This document shows, in pieces, positions 25,020 to 37,119 of a DNA stretch of 64,000 nucleotides. The notes under the pieces are model-generated. The model worked only from the letters and a program-made list of their open reading frames with translations, was not told the DNA's origin and did no database searches. The position numbers were made by a program, and so were the translations under genes. Location of the stretch: the NCBI GenBank assembly GCA_002943765.1, contig PQWQ01000002.1, positions 4,092,001-4,156,000 on the forward strand, written 5' to 3'. This DNA comes from Psoroptes ovis. Lineage: Eukaryota; Arthropoda; Arachnida; Sarcoptiformes; Psoroptidae. Position 1 is the stretch's first letter; every line of letters begins with the position of its first letter.

Positions 25020-28000
25020 TTAACTCTTAAATAGATCATGTAATAATAAATCCATTGATTCAGGACGATTGACTGGTGAATCAGCCATCATTTTTTCGAT
25101 TATCTTTTTCTAAAATTAAATAAAATTCATTATTAGTAAGAGTCAATTCAACAATTTCCGTTACCTCTTCGGAATATTTTTCATCAAATTCTTTGGGAAA
25201 TTTTTTCAATCTAACATTTTGCAAATGATGGATGCGTTCTGATTCAGTGTTGAATGAAACCAATAATTCATATAAGATTATACCCATCGAATAAATATCA
25301 ACTTTATGATCATAAGGTTGATTTCTTATTTGTTCAGGACTCATATATAGTTGTGTACCAACACGATTAGTATGTTTTAAATAATTTTGATGATGTTTCC
25401 TCATTGAATGGAATTGCTTTGCATGACCATTTTCTTCAAAATCGTCTTCCTCGACGATTGTTGTTACCAAACCAAAATCTCCAATTTTCACTAAACCATC
25501 CATCGAAAAAAATATGTTTGATGGCTAAAGGTAAATTCAACGAAAATTAGAAATTATTGTTATCAAAAATTAATCAGAGTAAGAACCTTTAAATCTCGGT
25601 GTATAAGATTATTATTATGAACGTAGTTTACTGCTTTCAATAATTGAATGAATATGTTAATAATTTCAGTCTTTGTTCTTTGAAGATTTTGAAATAGCCA
25701 ATCTTTTAATGTTTCTTTGCGACATAATTGCATTTGTATGTATACATAAGATTTTGGCACTTGTCTATGATGATTATGTTTTTTAGGATGAGAATGTGTC
25801 CTGGTTGTGACAGTCATTTTTCTAGAATGATAATAATTATTTTCATGTCTAGATGAAACTTCAATCTTATGTTCATCATTATTATCAATAATTTTCAATG
25901 AATTATTATTATTTGATCTCTGAATTTCTTCTTCTTCAAACACGATTTCCAAAGAATCATCATTATTATTAACATCTTCAATATAATCATCATTGAAACT
26001 AATTTCATTTGATTTCATTAATTGTCGATGCGTAGTTGTTGTTACTGATGTTGTGGTTGATGAGAACAGCATCGAATTAGTTGAAGAAAAATTTTCGAAT
26101 CGATATTGACGATCTTGTTGTTCTTGCCAACCATTTGGTGGCTCTTCAATCCATGCATTATAATATCGAACAATATTGACATGGTCTAATTTTGATAATG
26201 CACGAATTTCACGCATGAAACGTTGCCGTTTATCACCATTCGAAGGTAGTGCGATGCGTTTGACAGCATAGTGACTTTCATCAATTTTATGTTTTGCTTC
26301 AAAAACCAAACCGAAACCACCTTTTCCAAGTAAACTTAATTGCTCAAAATCTTCCATATATCTTGATTTGAAATTCATGGTTTCATTCGACGAATCTAAT
26401 TTTGTAATTTCTTTATTATCTTTGATGATTTGTTTTGACTCATTCTGATTGGAAGATGTAGAATTTTCACTTGATTCATCATCATTATCATTAATTTCAG
26501 AATCTGAAGATTGAACGAGATTTCGATGATTATTTGAAAAAATCATTGACCAATATTTTTTCAATAAACACCATAAAGTATTTGTCGTTACACTAAACAT
26601 CATACAGATGCAGAGAATTTCTTTCCAATAATAACTTAATTGTGCGTAGACAATCACTGTTATATCATCATCATCGATATCATTATCATCGCTTCGATTT
26701 TTTATATCTATTCTTGAACATTGATCATTATTCTTGTTGAAATTTAAGACAAGGAAACCTGATGCATTACTTTTGGACAGTTTGGAATGTAAAAAAGGGA
26801 ATCGTTTTCGTTTCAATGGTGCCAATTCTGTGCTTGATTCGGATTTCGATAATTGTTTTTGTTCAGTATCAATATCTTCAACAGCGATGAAAGATTGTTT
26901 ACGTTCAATTTTCCCTGTTTCATCATAATATGGTAATAATTGATTCATATATTCATTTGATGATGTTTGTAGATAATAATTATTATTATATGAACCTAAA
27001 TATAGATACGGTACTACGGTAGAATGATCAACATTATTATTATCGTTTTGAGCAATCAACGTGCTGAAAAAATTGATATTTGGATCAAATAAATTAATTT
27101 TTACTAAATCATTATTTTGATAATGCCACATATTGACGATGGGTGAATCTAAATCAATGGTCCATGTATTAAATATTTCACTTTGTGATGAATCATTTGT
27201 ATAATGGACCAATGTAGAGATTCGACCATATGGCAGCATTACTTTTAATTGTATTTGATACGGTGATGTATCAGTACTGTTTTTGATTTGATTGCGGCAT
27301 TCGTTAGTACCGACTTTTACAATTTGCGGATCATCTACAACGAAATGCCATTCTTCATGACCAGTTAATGTATTAATAGCACGTACTGATTGTGAATTTT
27401 TTCTCAACAATACGACATCTTTCATTGATGTTGTTGATTCATTTTCATGTGAACATCCAGCATGACCACAATCATAGATAACATCACCATTTTCGATATC
27501 AAAACCAACTAATTTACTTTCTTGACCACCAGCTAACATAATATTTTCATTCAACTTGAATGAATTTTTAAGTAATTTTTCAGCAGAAAATTGTGTTTTC
27601 TTAATAGTATCTCCATGATATACATAAATATTACCATCTAAAGATGGTAAAATCTGCATCAATTCACCATTACCATTGTGTATTTTCATTACATCACCGA
27701 TCGTTGATGATATTAATGGCTGTGTTTGTATTTGCTTTGTCCATTTTATTGTTCCCCATACAGCATTAATAATACTGATTTTACCGTTCAATGTTGCAGC
27801 TATAAGATAATTTCTGTCGTTCAAAAGATTAAAAGATTAATAACTAAATACCAAGGATGATAAAAATAGATAACATACTTGACATTATTTGAATTATTAT
27901 TTTCATCTTTAACACTGTCACAATTAGGTAATAGATCAATATTTTCAAACGATTTCATATCATGATCAACAATATGATTCTTTTTTTCATTATTTTTGTC

Positions 28001-28111
28001 ATCATTGGCTAATGTATGGCTGAATTTCATTGATAAAATGAACAAAAATATTATTAAATATAAATATTTGAATGAATTGATTTTGTTTGATGTTCGTTTC
28101 AAAATTAACAT
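25020..28111 (-). CDS. EIF2AK3: PERK-type eIF2-alpha kinase (ER stress sensor)
   Basis: Exons 28111-27879, 27813-25587, 25524-25165 and 25109-25020 give 969 residues. Residues about 17-36 are a hydrophobic signal. A luminal domain with a WD/beta-propeller-like start (NYLIAATLNGKISIINAVWG) follows, then a transmembrane segment near 475-497. The kinase starts near 565 (LLGKGGFGLVFEAKHK; AVKRI). An acidic, Ser/Asn-rich insert of about 130 residues sits in the N-lobe, as in PERK. HRDLK ends exon 2, and PSNIFF..VKIGDFG opens exon 3; YMSPEQ and DIYSMGIILYELL follow. The last exon encodes the PERK-like tail KMMADSPVNRPESM. Role: unfolded protein response, phosphorylating eIF2alpha to lower translation. 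Exon 3 is read to the GAG|GTAACG donor; without splicing it would run 27 codons into intron. Confidence 0.94.
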
Positions 28112-28450
28112 GATGATAAAGAGGAAAAAAACTTATTTTATCATGTTTCGTTTCTAAACTATAATTATCATTCATAAAAATTTGTTTTTAGGTAAACACA
28201 AAAGATAAAAATCGAATGATTTAAATAAAAATTAATTGAAAATCAAAACAACAACGTATACGTCACGTTACTGATTGTGTTTACATAATAAACATTGAAA
28301 ACAATGCATTCAGAAACAACGACTCGAGTGAAAATAGAATAATCAATTTTTTTTCTTCAAACAAAATTTAAAAATGAATAATTTCTTATTTAAAACATCT
28401 GATCAAATAAATTGCCAATAAAAATAAAAAATAAAATTGTTAATGATAAA
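28112..28450. promoter_or_regulatory. Divergent promoter region, PERK / C20orf27 homologue
   Basis: 339 bp between divergent start codons, with no ORF. The sequence ACGTATACGTCACGTTAC near 28254-28271 contains TGACGT/ACGTCA-like CRE/ATF-type cores. That is plausible for an ER-stress gene but unproven. Confidence 0.5.
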
Positions 28451-29088
28451 ATGTCTAACATAAAAAATCATGGTAAGTATTATTATCTTGTTGATTTTTT
28501 TTTTTGTTAATTTGGCTAACTTTTTTATTAATTTTTTACTTTTTCCACCATGATTTTAATTCAATGTAAAATTAATCAATTTGTACGTGTTTTTCTGTGA
28601 TAGAAACACGTGTACAATTTGCTGAAGAAAATATTGTTAATGAACAAAATTCTGAAATTCAAATATCAATGACAAATGAATTGATCATCAATATACATTT
28701 AGGATTTTTGCAATTAAATCATAAATATGAGATAAAATTTTCATTTGAATCTTCAGAAGTGATTGAAAATAAATTTGATTTTACAAATAGCTGTACAAAT
28801 GATAATCATGCACAAATATTGGAAATAAAATCGATACCAATTGAAAATAATGCCTGTGATAATAATAAAGAAAAATCATACATCAATCACATTACAGTAC
28901 ATTTTTTTGCATTTAAAGAAAAATTTTTAAAACAAACATTATCATTATTATCATTGAATCAACAATCGAATAAAGTATTGACATTTATATTCAATGCAAG
29001 AGTATTAGGCAAAGATAAAGGTACACCATCGTTAAAAAATGGCATACAAAGTATTGGTTATTATCCTGATAGTGATGAAGATGATTGA
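28451..29088 (+). CDS. C20orf27 (ADISSP) family protein
   Basis: Exon 1 28451-28472 encodes only MSNIKNH plus one base; exon 2 is 28604-29088. Total 168 residues (human C20orf27 about 174). Splice GGTAAGT to GATAG with matching phase. Shared features with the family are an early RVQFAEEN (human RFAAGHD), LGFLQLNHKYEIKFS (human GFLKILHRYEITF), and the C-terminal block FNARVLGKDKGTPSLKNGI (human QARVMDRHHGTPMLLDGV) followed by an acidic SDEDD tail. The mammalian protein has been described as an adipose-secreted signalling protein, but the molecular function is not established and I see no signal peptide here. Confidence 0.85.
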
Positions 29089-29256
29089 TTGATCAATTAA
29101 ATATCAAGTTTTTTAATAAAATACATCATCAAGAAAAGTATAAATTATTAAAAAAAATCATGCATCAAATAAAATTGAATAAATATATCAAATCAAATCT
29201 CGATAAATAAAAAAAAATTTTAAAACGAATTAATTTCATGATATGGTTTCACCATT

Positions 29257-30394
29257 TTAAATAGATTTCAAACGAATATTTGCCGCTTTTGAACGTGTGA
29301 CAGGTCCTGCTTGTTGCTGCTGCTTCTGTTGTTGTTGTTGTTGATCATTTATCTCAATCAATTGTGTTGTTAAATCATCGATTGTCATCAAACGTTTTTG
29401 CCTTTTTTTCACTCTTCTCAATGGTTTTGTGATTTCAAAATTTTCATTTTGATCATCAGTTGTTTTGTTCGTAGTATTATTATCGTCATCCCCATCGATA
29501 TCAGTTTCCATTATTTCTATCATTGATGTTTGATCTTTATCACAAATATCATCAATATATGTAATATCAGTATTTTCTTTTTCATAAATCATTTTCATTG
29601 ATGAATCTAGTATCTGCAATTGATTAATATTTCTGTCATTTTTATTATAAACATATTGTAATGCAGCGATTTGTGCCTGATCAAATGAATTTGAAAATAA
29701 TAACAATGATTGTTTTTGTTGCTGTTGTTGTGATGAAAAATTTTCATAATCATAATTAATTACCTTTGCTAATGCTGATATCAATAGATGATTAAAATAA
29801 ACATGACATTTTTTGAATAAATTCCAAAATGAATCAATTGCATAACGTTGTATGTTATCAAGTTGTTTATCAATATTTTGTTCGTGTTCTTCAAATTTTT
29901 TACTAATCAAATTTTCATAAATGATTTTGGCACCATTACCATACGGTGATATAAGCCAAAATATGAAAATTAATTTACTTTCATAATAAAATGGCATCCT
30001 AATTAAGTGAATAAAAATTGATTTATTAATTCATTAGAAAAAATAATAATGAGGCAATGTTTTTATGTTCTTACCAGAATGAAAGGAATAAATCAAAATA
30101 AAATTCAAATGTAGAAAATATTTGAAACACAATGAAATACATAACCAATCGGATCTAAAAATCAAATTAAACGAAAATCAAAAATTAAACGAATTTTTTT
30201 CAAAACAAAAACAGGATAAAACTTACAATTTCTGGTCCATCATTTTGTTTCAATGCCTTGTAGGCAAGATATGATGGATACAGGCCGCCAATTATTTGTC
30301 TATATGACATATAAAAATATTTAGCTAAACTTGGTAAACAAGCTGATAGAAATATTAATAAATAGCATGCATTTCCGATTGTAACATTGGTCAT
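29257..30394 (-). CDS. REEP: REEP1-4 type receptor expression-enhancing protein (TB2/DP1/HVA22)
   Basis: Exons 30394-30227, 30154-30075 and 29998-29257 give 329 residues. GGLYPSYLAYKALK (exon 1), the hydrophobic exon 2 and MPFYYESKLIFIFWLISPYGNGAKIIYE (exon 3, quoted in part: FYYESKLIFIFWLISPY) are the DP1/HVA22 core. Family role: hairpin membrane proteins that shape tubular ER and link it to microtubules. The N-terminus has about 28 extra residues with a hydrophobic stretch before the usual start; an internal Met (M29) could be the true start. The C-terminal half is acidic and Gln-rich, ending in a basic stretch. Convergent with the C20orf27 homologue (168 bases between stops). Confidence 0.88.
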
Positions 30395-30638
30395 TCGGAT
30401 TTATTATTATGTTTATTCTTGTTTTCTTGATTGAAACAATTTTTTTGCAACAATAATTAATCAAAAGAAAAGTCAATCAAGAAATCAATGAAAAAAATCT
30501 GGAATGAGATAAGAATGTCAATCAAAATTTTTGGAATCGAAGATCATGATGTCAAGGGAAAACACCGGTTTGAATTGAAAAGTAAGAAGAAAATTAATGA
30601 AATTTTCAAAAGTGCGATGTTCTCTAATCACATTCACC

Positions 30639-30672
<34 letters not shown>

Positions 30673-31625
30673 TATCATTAACACACCCACCCACACACAC
30701 TTACATTTTTGAATATTATAATTTTTTTATAAAGTAATTATCCTTGCTGTTTGTTTCCTAGTTGTGGAAACATCGACAAAAATCAAAACAAACAAACAAA
30801 CAAACAGTACAATTCGAAATGTGAATAAACAAATAAATGGAATAAATTTGATTTTTATATGTTAAATTTTGAAGCGAATTTCTAATTATAGAATCGTTTA
30901 TGTTACGAATAGTTTCGTTTGAAAAGCGAATAACATTGAATGAATTATCTGGCAAACGTTTATTCATTTTGAAGAAAAAACAAATAAAAAATGTTACATT
31001 AAAACAGGGGCTTACATTGTGATTGTATTGAAAAACATCTTGCATAATTTAAACTGATTTTGTTTTCGTCTTGTATTTATTATTGCTTCTATTGTTGTTT
31101 TTTCAATGATTTATCGTTTGATGGCAATTTTTTTTCGTATCATAATGTGTAATGATGATTGTGATTCATCAATTTGTGTTCATTTCGACGAACGGGTGAA
31201 AATAATTTATTGTGAAAAAAAATTGTTGCTGATGAAGATTTCTGTGAATAATCATTTTTAAAAAATGAAGTTATATTAAATGGCAATGTAATCTATCATG
31301 GATAAATACCAGAAATGCATTTTGCCTTGGAAAAATCAAAAAACAAACACACATACACATATGTTTTCGATCGTAATCAAAATTTTGATTGATTTTTGAT
31401 CTGTTTCGATTGAATTATTCGGGATAACCGTTTGAATTACGTTTATGGCTGCTTTAATTCATTCAAATTTTATAATCAACGTATTTTTTTCATTTATTTA
31501 TTTTGTCTATTCGCCATAGAAACGTTTGAACTTTAAAGCAACCGAAAAACATGCGCCAAAAAGCATGTTGAATCATATGTTTTTCAAATTGTGTGTGAAT
31601 AATGTGATGAAATGACTTGAAATTC
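30395..31625. other. Divergent intergenic region, REEP / JMJD4
   Basis: 1.2 kb with no convincing ORF. It includes a (ATC)n tract at about 30641-30670 and AC/CA-rich patches. Promoters for REEP (minus) and JMJD4 (plus) should lie here. Confidence 0.55.
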
Positions 31626-32786
31626 ATGATCGAAATGCAAGTGAATGATTATTACATTGATTTCAACGATGATCAATTACCAAGTTATGAAGAATTTTAT
31701 GAAAATGTTATGAAAAAAAAATTTGTCTGTAAATTTAATTCAAAATTAACTGAGAAATGGTCTTGTCGTAATGATTGGATCGATGATAATGGAGAGATCA
31801 ATTTCAATTTTTTAACAAAAAATTATGGCCATTTAATGGTACCAATTTATAATTGTCATGAAAAATATTTCAATTCGAATTCATGTACACAAATGTTATT
31901 CAAAGATTATATTGATGATTATTTTTGTAAAAAATTTGATAATGATACGAATGATATCCTCTATTTGAAGGATTGGCATCTTGTTAAAGATATTAAATCA
32001 AATGATTTCTATCAATTACCTGAATATTTTCAATCAGATTATCTTAATGAATATTGTGATGAATTTGATTTAAATGATTATAAATTCGTTTATATTGGCC
32101 CAACCTATTCATTCACACCATTACATATTGATGTATTCGGTTCATACAGTTGGTCAGCTAATGTTTGTGGACAAAAACAATGGTTAATAATACCTGAATA
32201 TAATATGAAAGAATTGAAAAATTTGAATGTCAATGATAGAAAACAATTACCATTTGATTTTTATGAAATAGAAAATCATAAAGAATTGATTAAAAAATTT
32301 AATGCTATTGAAATCATACAAAATCCAGGCGAAATCATATTCTTACCAAGTGGTTATATACATCAAGTGAGAAATTTAAAAAATACAATTTCAATCAATC
32401 ATAATTGGTTTAATGCATGCAATTTAAATCGAATCTATGAAAATCTGTTATCATCATTAAATGAAGTAGAATATGAATTAAATGATATTAGAAATGATTT
32501 TATCGATCAGAATGAATGGAAAGAATTATGCGAGAAAATACTAAAACAACACTTTGGTATGAATTGTTTTGAATTTCTTGATTTGATACGATTCATCATC
32601 GAAAAACGCATCAATATGAAAGAATCTTTATTTGTAAAATATAAATTTTGTTACAAAAATGATTTAGAATGTTTGAAAAATGTTTATGAGAAAATATTAT
32701 TCAAAGATAATGATATTTTTGGAATAGAAGATAATGATTACCTGAATTATAAATTATTGGTAAAGTTGATTGAAGAAAAATCTTAG
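31626..32786 (+). CDS. JMJD4: JmjC-domain lysyl hydroxylase JMJD4
   Basis: Single exon, 386 residues. The first ATG in the open frame is 31626, with another at 31635. The JmjC fold shows TPLHIDVFGSYSWSANVCG with the Fe(II) pair H167 and D169, KQWLIIP, and the distal histidine H246 in PSGYIHQVRN. NWFNACN follows, as in JMJD4. Human JMJD4 is a 2-oxoglutarate and Fe(II)-dependent oxygenase that hydroxylates a lysine of eRF1 to support translation termination. The stop codon is 2 bases from the stop of E(z) on the other strand. JMJD6 and other JmjC proteins are alternatives, but the flanking motifs favour JMJD4. Confidence 0.88.
   Translation: MIEMQVNDYYIDFNDDQLPSYEEFYENVMKKKFVCKFNSKLTEKWSCRNDWIDDNGEINFNFLTKNYGHLMVPIYNCHEKYFNSNSCTQMLFKDYIDDYFCKKFDNDTNDILYLKDWHLVKDIKSNDFYQLPEYFQSDYLNEYCDEFDLNDYKFVYIGPTYSFTPLHIDVFGSYSWSANVCGQKQWLIIPEYNMKELKNLNVNDRKQLPFDFYEIENHKELIKKFNAIEIIQNPGEIIFLPSGYIHQVRNLKNTISINHNWFNACNLNRIYENLLSSLNEVEYELNDIRNDFIDQNEWKELCEKILKQHFGMNCFEFLDLIRFIIEKRINMKESLFVKYKFCYKNDLECLKNVYEKILFKDNDIFGIEDNDYLNYKLLVKLIEEKS
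32627..32632 (-). terminator. Nearest poly(A) signal for E(z), inside JMJD4
   Basis: AATAAA on the minus strand, about 160 bases past the E(z) stop codon and inside the JMJD4 coding exon. Confidence 0.35.
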
Positions 32787-32788
32787 AA

Positions 32789-35153
32789 TTAATCATTATC
32801 ATTATCTATGATCATTTGTTGATCTCGTTCAATTCTAACAAATTTCAATTGATCATTTGGTCCATAACGATAATCAAAAAATAGTTCTTCAAATTTACGA
32901 ATTTTCCTCTTTGCAAATATGCCTATACGATGTTCTCCATTTACCATCATGACTTTTGCATAACAATTTGGATTTATCGAATGATTAGCAAAACGTATTT
33001 TATTGCCTTTACGCTTTGCATCGATTACATAGTCTTGGACAAAAAATGAATGATTAATTTATAGGTTCAATTATATAATACAGACATATGATAAAATTAC
33101 CATTATTTAGATTGAATAAAAAGCTTGAACCATTATTATCATAGATTTTTCCTCGTCGATCAGCTTCATCTTGTGATATCATTTCGCCACAATATTCGGA
33201 TATGAAATCATTTTTTTCGGCAGTATCATTGAGAAATATACCCCAACCGGCAATATCTGAAACTCCAAGAATCAATTTCTTTTTTAATCCGCGTTGTATG
33301 GCAATATTTTTACATCTAACATTCTGTAAATCAGGTTGATCTAATAAAATGGAGAATTTTTCTAATTAATTCAATATTATATAAAAATAAATAAAATGCT
33401 CACCAGCACCGCATGTGCCGCAAATGTCTGGATCACATTCTCGTACAGCTGAATAACATGGACATTGTTTTGTATTACATTGAGCTTTACAGCGGCATCC
33501 AGGAAAACGTTCAGGACAATCTTCACTACAAGCACAATATTTTTCACATATCAATTTGTTACGCACACATGAACATGATTGATCACATTTTGTGTCAGGA
33601 TGTTCACAAGGCACATAGTTGATCAATGTTTTTGAAGATGAATCTTTTAATTGTAATTTTTTACAATGTGCCGACCATTTATTTGGTTTTTTCTTTTTCT
33701 TCTTATTTCTAATATCATCATATGAATTATCATTATCTGAATCATCAAAATCATCGCCATTTTTATCGTTATGAAATTTTTTGTTATAAATATCTTTCTT
33801 TATCTTTATCGAATATGCATACACTTCAATACATGGTTTATTGATTAATGTTGATATATTACAATAATTATTATAATATGATTTCATTGCTACATTATAT
33901 ATTATTTTGTCATTATTTGTCCATTTATCAAATTTTATCCGATCTAAGATTGTGCCTTTAATTCGTACATCATCGCTTGAATCAGCAGATAAATTTTCCT
34001 GTAATAAAATATATTAGGAATAACAAACATAAAAACAATATTGAAATTCTTACCGAATTGAGATAGCAATCTTTGCTGCAAGGTTTTTGTTTTTTAGTGT
34101 TTGTGCGACAATCATTTTTATTGCGAAATTTCACCTCATAAAAAGCTGTTCATCAAAAATCAATTGATGAAATAATTATATCAAAAAATGTTTGAAAAAC
34201 TTACGATGATCAGTACAGTCATATGTATGACAACGACGACAATAGAGATTGGTATACGAATGCATTATCTTTTCGAATGAATAAATTTTTTGCAAATTAT
34301 CATCAATGTTCGGCGGTGTTTCCATTTGATCAGATTTTTTATTCATTTTGAATTCATCATAACGTTGTTTCAAATTTTCTGCTGTTTCATTTTCAGTAAA
34401 TATATTGGCTATTATTTCGAATGGCTCAACATTATTATCATCATTTATTTTGACAATCGTTTTAAATTTATCGACTAATTCGACAAGAATATCATCAGTG
34501 AAACGTTCTTTTTCTGTATGTATTTTTCCATCATAATTTGTTAATAATTCTTCAATAAAATTGTTATCGATTGGATTCCTATTATCATCATCAAGATATG
34601 GAATGTGATGCAATGTTGTTTCATCTTCAATTCGAACATTTCTCATTACCGGGGCCCAAACAGGCCTATGTTGAATTTAAAAAAAAAGTAAATGAATCTA
34701 ATGATTTTTCTAATTAATAAACATACATTGATGGCGTTTGTGGAACACTTTTTAGCAGATATTTCGGTATGATATATGTCTGCGATGGATTTAGACAGTC
34801 ATGAATTTCATGCTAAAATAAAAGATAAAAAATTATTCAAAAAATAATTAAAAATCAACAAACGAACCTCGACACGTGGATGAACATCATCAAATTCAAC
34901 AGTTGGGGTAACTTTTTCACCATCCGACATTACATTATCGACCATATTGGCAAATTTTTTCCTAAGCAATTGTTCAAGATTATTTTTGACAATATCCTAA
35001 TCGAATTGAAACAAAAATAAATATTAAAAATGAATAAATGTATAGATTTAGAGTGAACAAGATGAATACTTCAACTTTTTCACGATGATTTTCATGTTTT
35101 TTCTTAACAATTTCTTGATATAATTTGTTCAATTGATTTTTATAAATATCCAT
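32789..35153 (-). CDS. E(z): Histone H3K27 methyltransferase E(z)/EZH
   Basis: Eight exons: 35153-35070, 34996-34868, 34812-34727, 34665-34205, 34145-34054, 33998-33404, 33340-33101 and 33033-32789, giving 643 residues. All phases match. Order: short N-terminus; a middle block with NVRIEDETTLHHIPY and FIEELLTNYDGKIH; the Cys-rich YCRRCHTYDC; a SANT-like part (near 310-350); the pre-SET CXC domain (about 392-485), ending CNTKQCPCYSAVRECDPD; then the SET domain with AGWGIF, FISEYCGEMISQDEADRRG, IRFANHSINPNC and FFDYRY. SET and cofactor-binding motifs are intact, so it should be active as the catalytic subunit of PRC2 with EED and SU(Z)12. It is about 100 residues shorter than fly E(z) or EZH2, mainly in the N-terminal and linker regions. 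Confidence 0.96.
33115..33120 (+). terminator. Nearest canonical poly(A) signal for JMJD4, inside E(z)
   Basis: AATAAA on the plus strand, about 330 bases past the JMJD4 stop. It lies antisense within the E(z) SET exon. If used, the two transcripts overlap extensively. Confidence 0.3.
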
Positions 35154-35459
35154 GATGGTTAAGAAATTAAGCTCCAACAGTAATTAAGTAATTTTTTTAA
35201 ATTAAAAGCCCTAATTGAACAAATTGGTCTGCTAACAATGAAACATAGAAAAAAACTTTCAACGTATAAATTGGTATCATTCCATGTTAATGACCGCGCA
35301 ATTTTTCATACGCTTTTTTTTGGAAATTCAACGAAATTTTAACCAATTATTGCTTGACAAACTGTGTTTGTATTTCACCTTAAAGCATATGCAATACACA
35401 TATGTGTATTTAAATTAAATATTTTAGCACAGTCTTTTTTGAATTAAATTAACGACTAA
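35154..35459. promoter_or_regulatory. Divergent promoter region, E(z) / coiled-coil gene
   Basis: 306 bp between divergent ATGs with no ORF. It should contain both 5' UTRs. I see no named motif. Confidence 0.5.
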
Positions 35460-36867
35460 ATGGAGCGATTATCGCCTTCACCATCTCCACAACAACATAT
35501 GAAACAACAAGACATGGTGAATAATAATGTAAATAATAATATGAACCAACAGCAATCAATAGATAAATATATGATATACATACAAAAATTTTTTAATGAT
35601 TACCAACAATTACAATTAAAACATGGACGTTTATGGCAATCGCATCGTGAATTATTGATCAAATCTAAACAACATTATCATCATTCTCATCATCATAATC
35701 ATCATCGTTCGAAAAATGAACTCAATGATACAAATAATAATAATGATGATGCTACCAATAATAATAACAAACAAGATTTAGAGTTGATGAATAAAATATT
35801 AGAATCTGAGAATTCGCAGCTTGTTGATAATGTAAAATTGTTAGAAACAAGATATAAAGAATTATTATCATTGTGTGAAAATAATAAGCAAGGTAGGTAT
35901 TTTGATTTGAATTGGTCCATGATGAATCAAATTTTGCATTTCAAACACAGATAAGACGCGTATCGTTGAATTGGAAAATGAAAACAAAGAATTGAAAGAA
36001 AACATTGAGTTTTTATCATCGGAAAATACTGTTTTAAAAGATTCAGAAGAGCGTGCATTCATCGAAAAAAATGAATGGATCAATGAAAAGAAAAAATATG
36101 AACAAGTGGTAGTTTGGGCGAAAAATTTGAATGATAGATATAAAACATTAGTGTAAGTTTTTGAAAATCCAAATTGATTGATGAGAATAATTCTATTTTA
36201 ATAATTTTTTAGTACTAAGAATAAAAAAGAACAAGAATTATTTGAAAAATTTTTCGATTCTATCATAACTCAATCAGATTCTGATCACGAATTGATTGCT
36301 GAATTACAAAATTTGTCATTAAAAACTGATGAAAACGAAGACAAAAACAATGCCAATAATCAGGAAAATAGATCGAAATTGGAGATAAAATTAGAAATCC
36401 TTGATAAATATATCAAAAATCTATCAAGAACAATTTCTGAACAAAAAATTGATGATAATCATATTAACTCGGCCAATTCAAATTTGATGCAAGAAAATAT
36501 CAAGTTAAAAGATGAAAATGAATGCTTGAATAGTGAAATAAATAAATTAAAATCGCTATTGGTGGAGCGAAATCCAACGCTTAATCAAGAGACGATCGAT
36601 TTACATGTGAAAAATGTTGAATTGAATGAAAAATTACGTTTAGCCGAAGAAAAAATGGAGAAAATGAATGAAAAATTTATCAGGAATCGTGCTGTTTTAG
36701 AAGAAAATAATCGCCGATCTTTAGATGAAATACGTACTTTGGACAATTTTATATCGATCATAATTGAAAAATTGAATAATTTGCCAGAAAATTTAAAAAA
36801 TTTTGACGAATTACAAAAATTAATACGATTTGTGAGCGACAATGATTCCGAAACGAATGATAAATAA
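35460..36867 (+). CDS. Uncharacterised coiled-coil protein
   Basis: Exons 35460-35892, 35951-36152 and 36213-36867 give 429 residues; GTAGGT and GTAAGT donors with matching phases. The protein is hydrophilic and rich in Glu, Lys and Asn. A Pro/Gln/Asn-rich start and a His/Asn-rich patch near residues 70-105 are followed by long heptad-like stretches, for example ELENENKELKENIEFLSSEN and the region around KLRLAEEKMEKMNEKF. That predicts an extended coiled coil of roughly 250 residues. There is no catalytic motif, signal peptide or membrane segment. A structural or scaffold role is likely, but I do not recognise the family. Divergent from E(z), tandem with MPHOSPH6. Confidence 0.75.
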
Positions 36868-37119
36868 TAATTGTGATTTCTAATTATTTTTTTTTAATTC
36901 TATAATCTGATTTTTAATTATTTTATTATGACTATTCAAAGCTCCAAATAATTGAAGAAGATTGAATTAATTTCTAAAATAAAATTTTGAAAAAAAATCT
37001 ATTTTGACTCTTGGTTAGTATAATTAGAATGTCTAAATAGTTTTTAAATTTACATGTGATAAAAATTTTTATATTTTGGCCTATTATGAAGACAATTTAA
37101 ACAAAGAAAATTAGCTAAA

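Noticed and set aside
25081..25164. C-terminal extension of PERK exon 3 by reading through
   Set aside because: A GTAACG donor at 25164 and a last exon at 25109-25020 encode the family-typical PERK tail, so the read-through is intron.
30488..30712. 74-codon ORF ending in a serine run
   Set aside because: The serine run is an ATC microsatellite, and the rest shows no family features.
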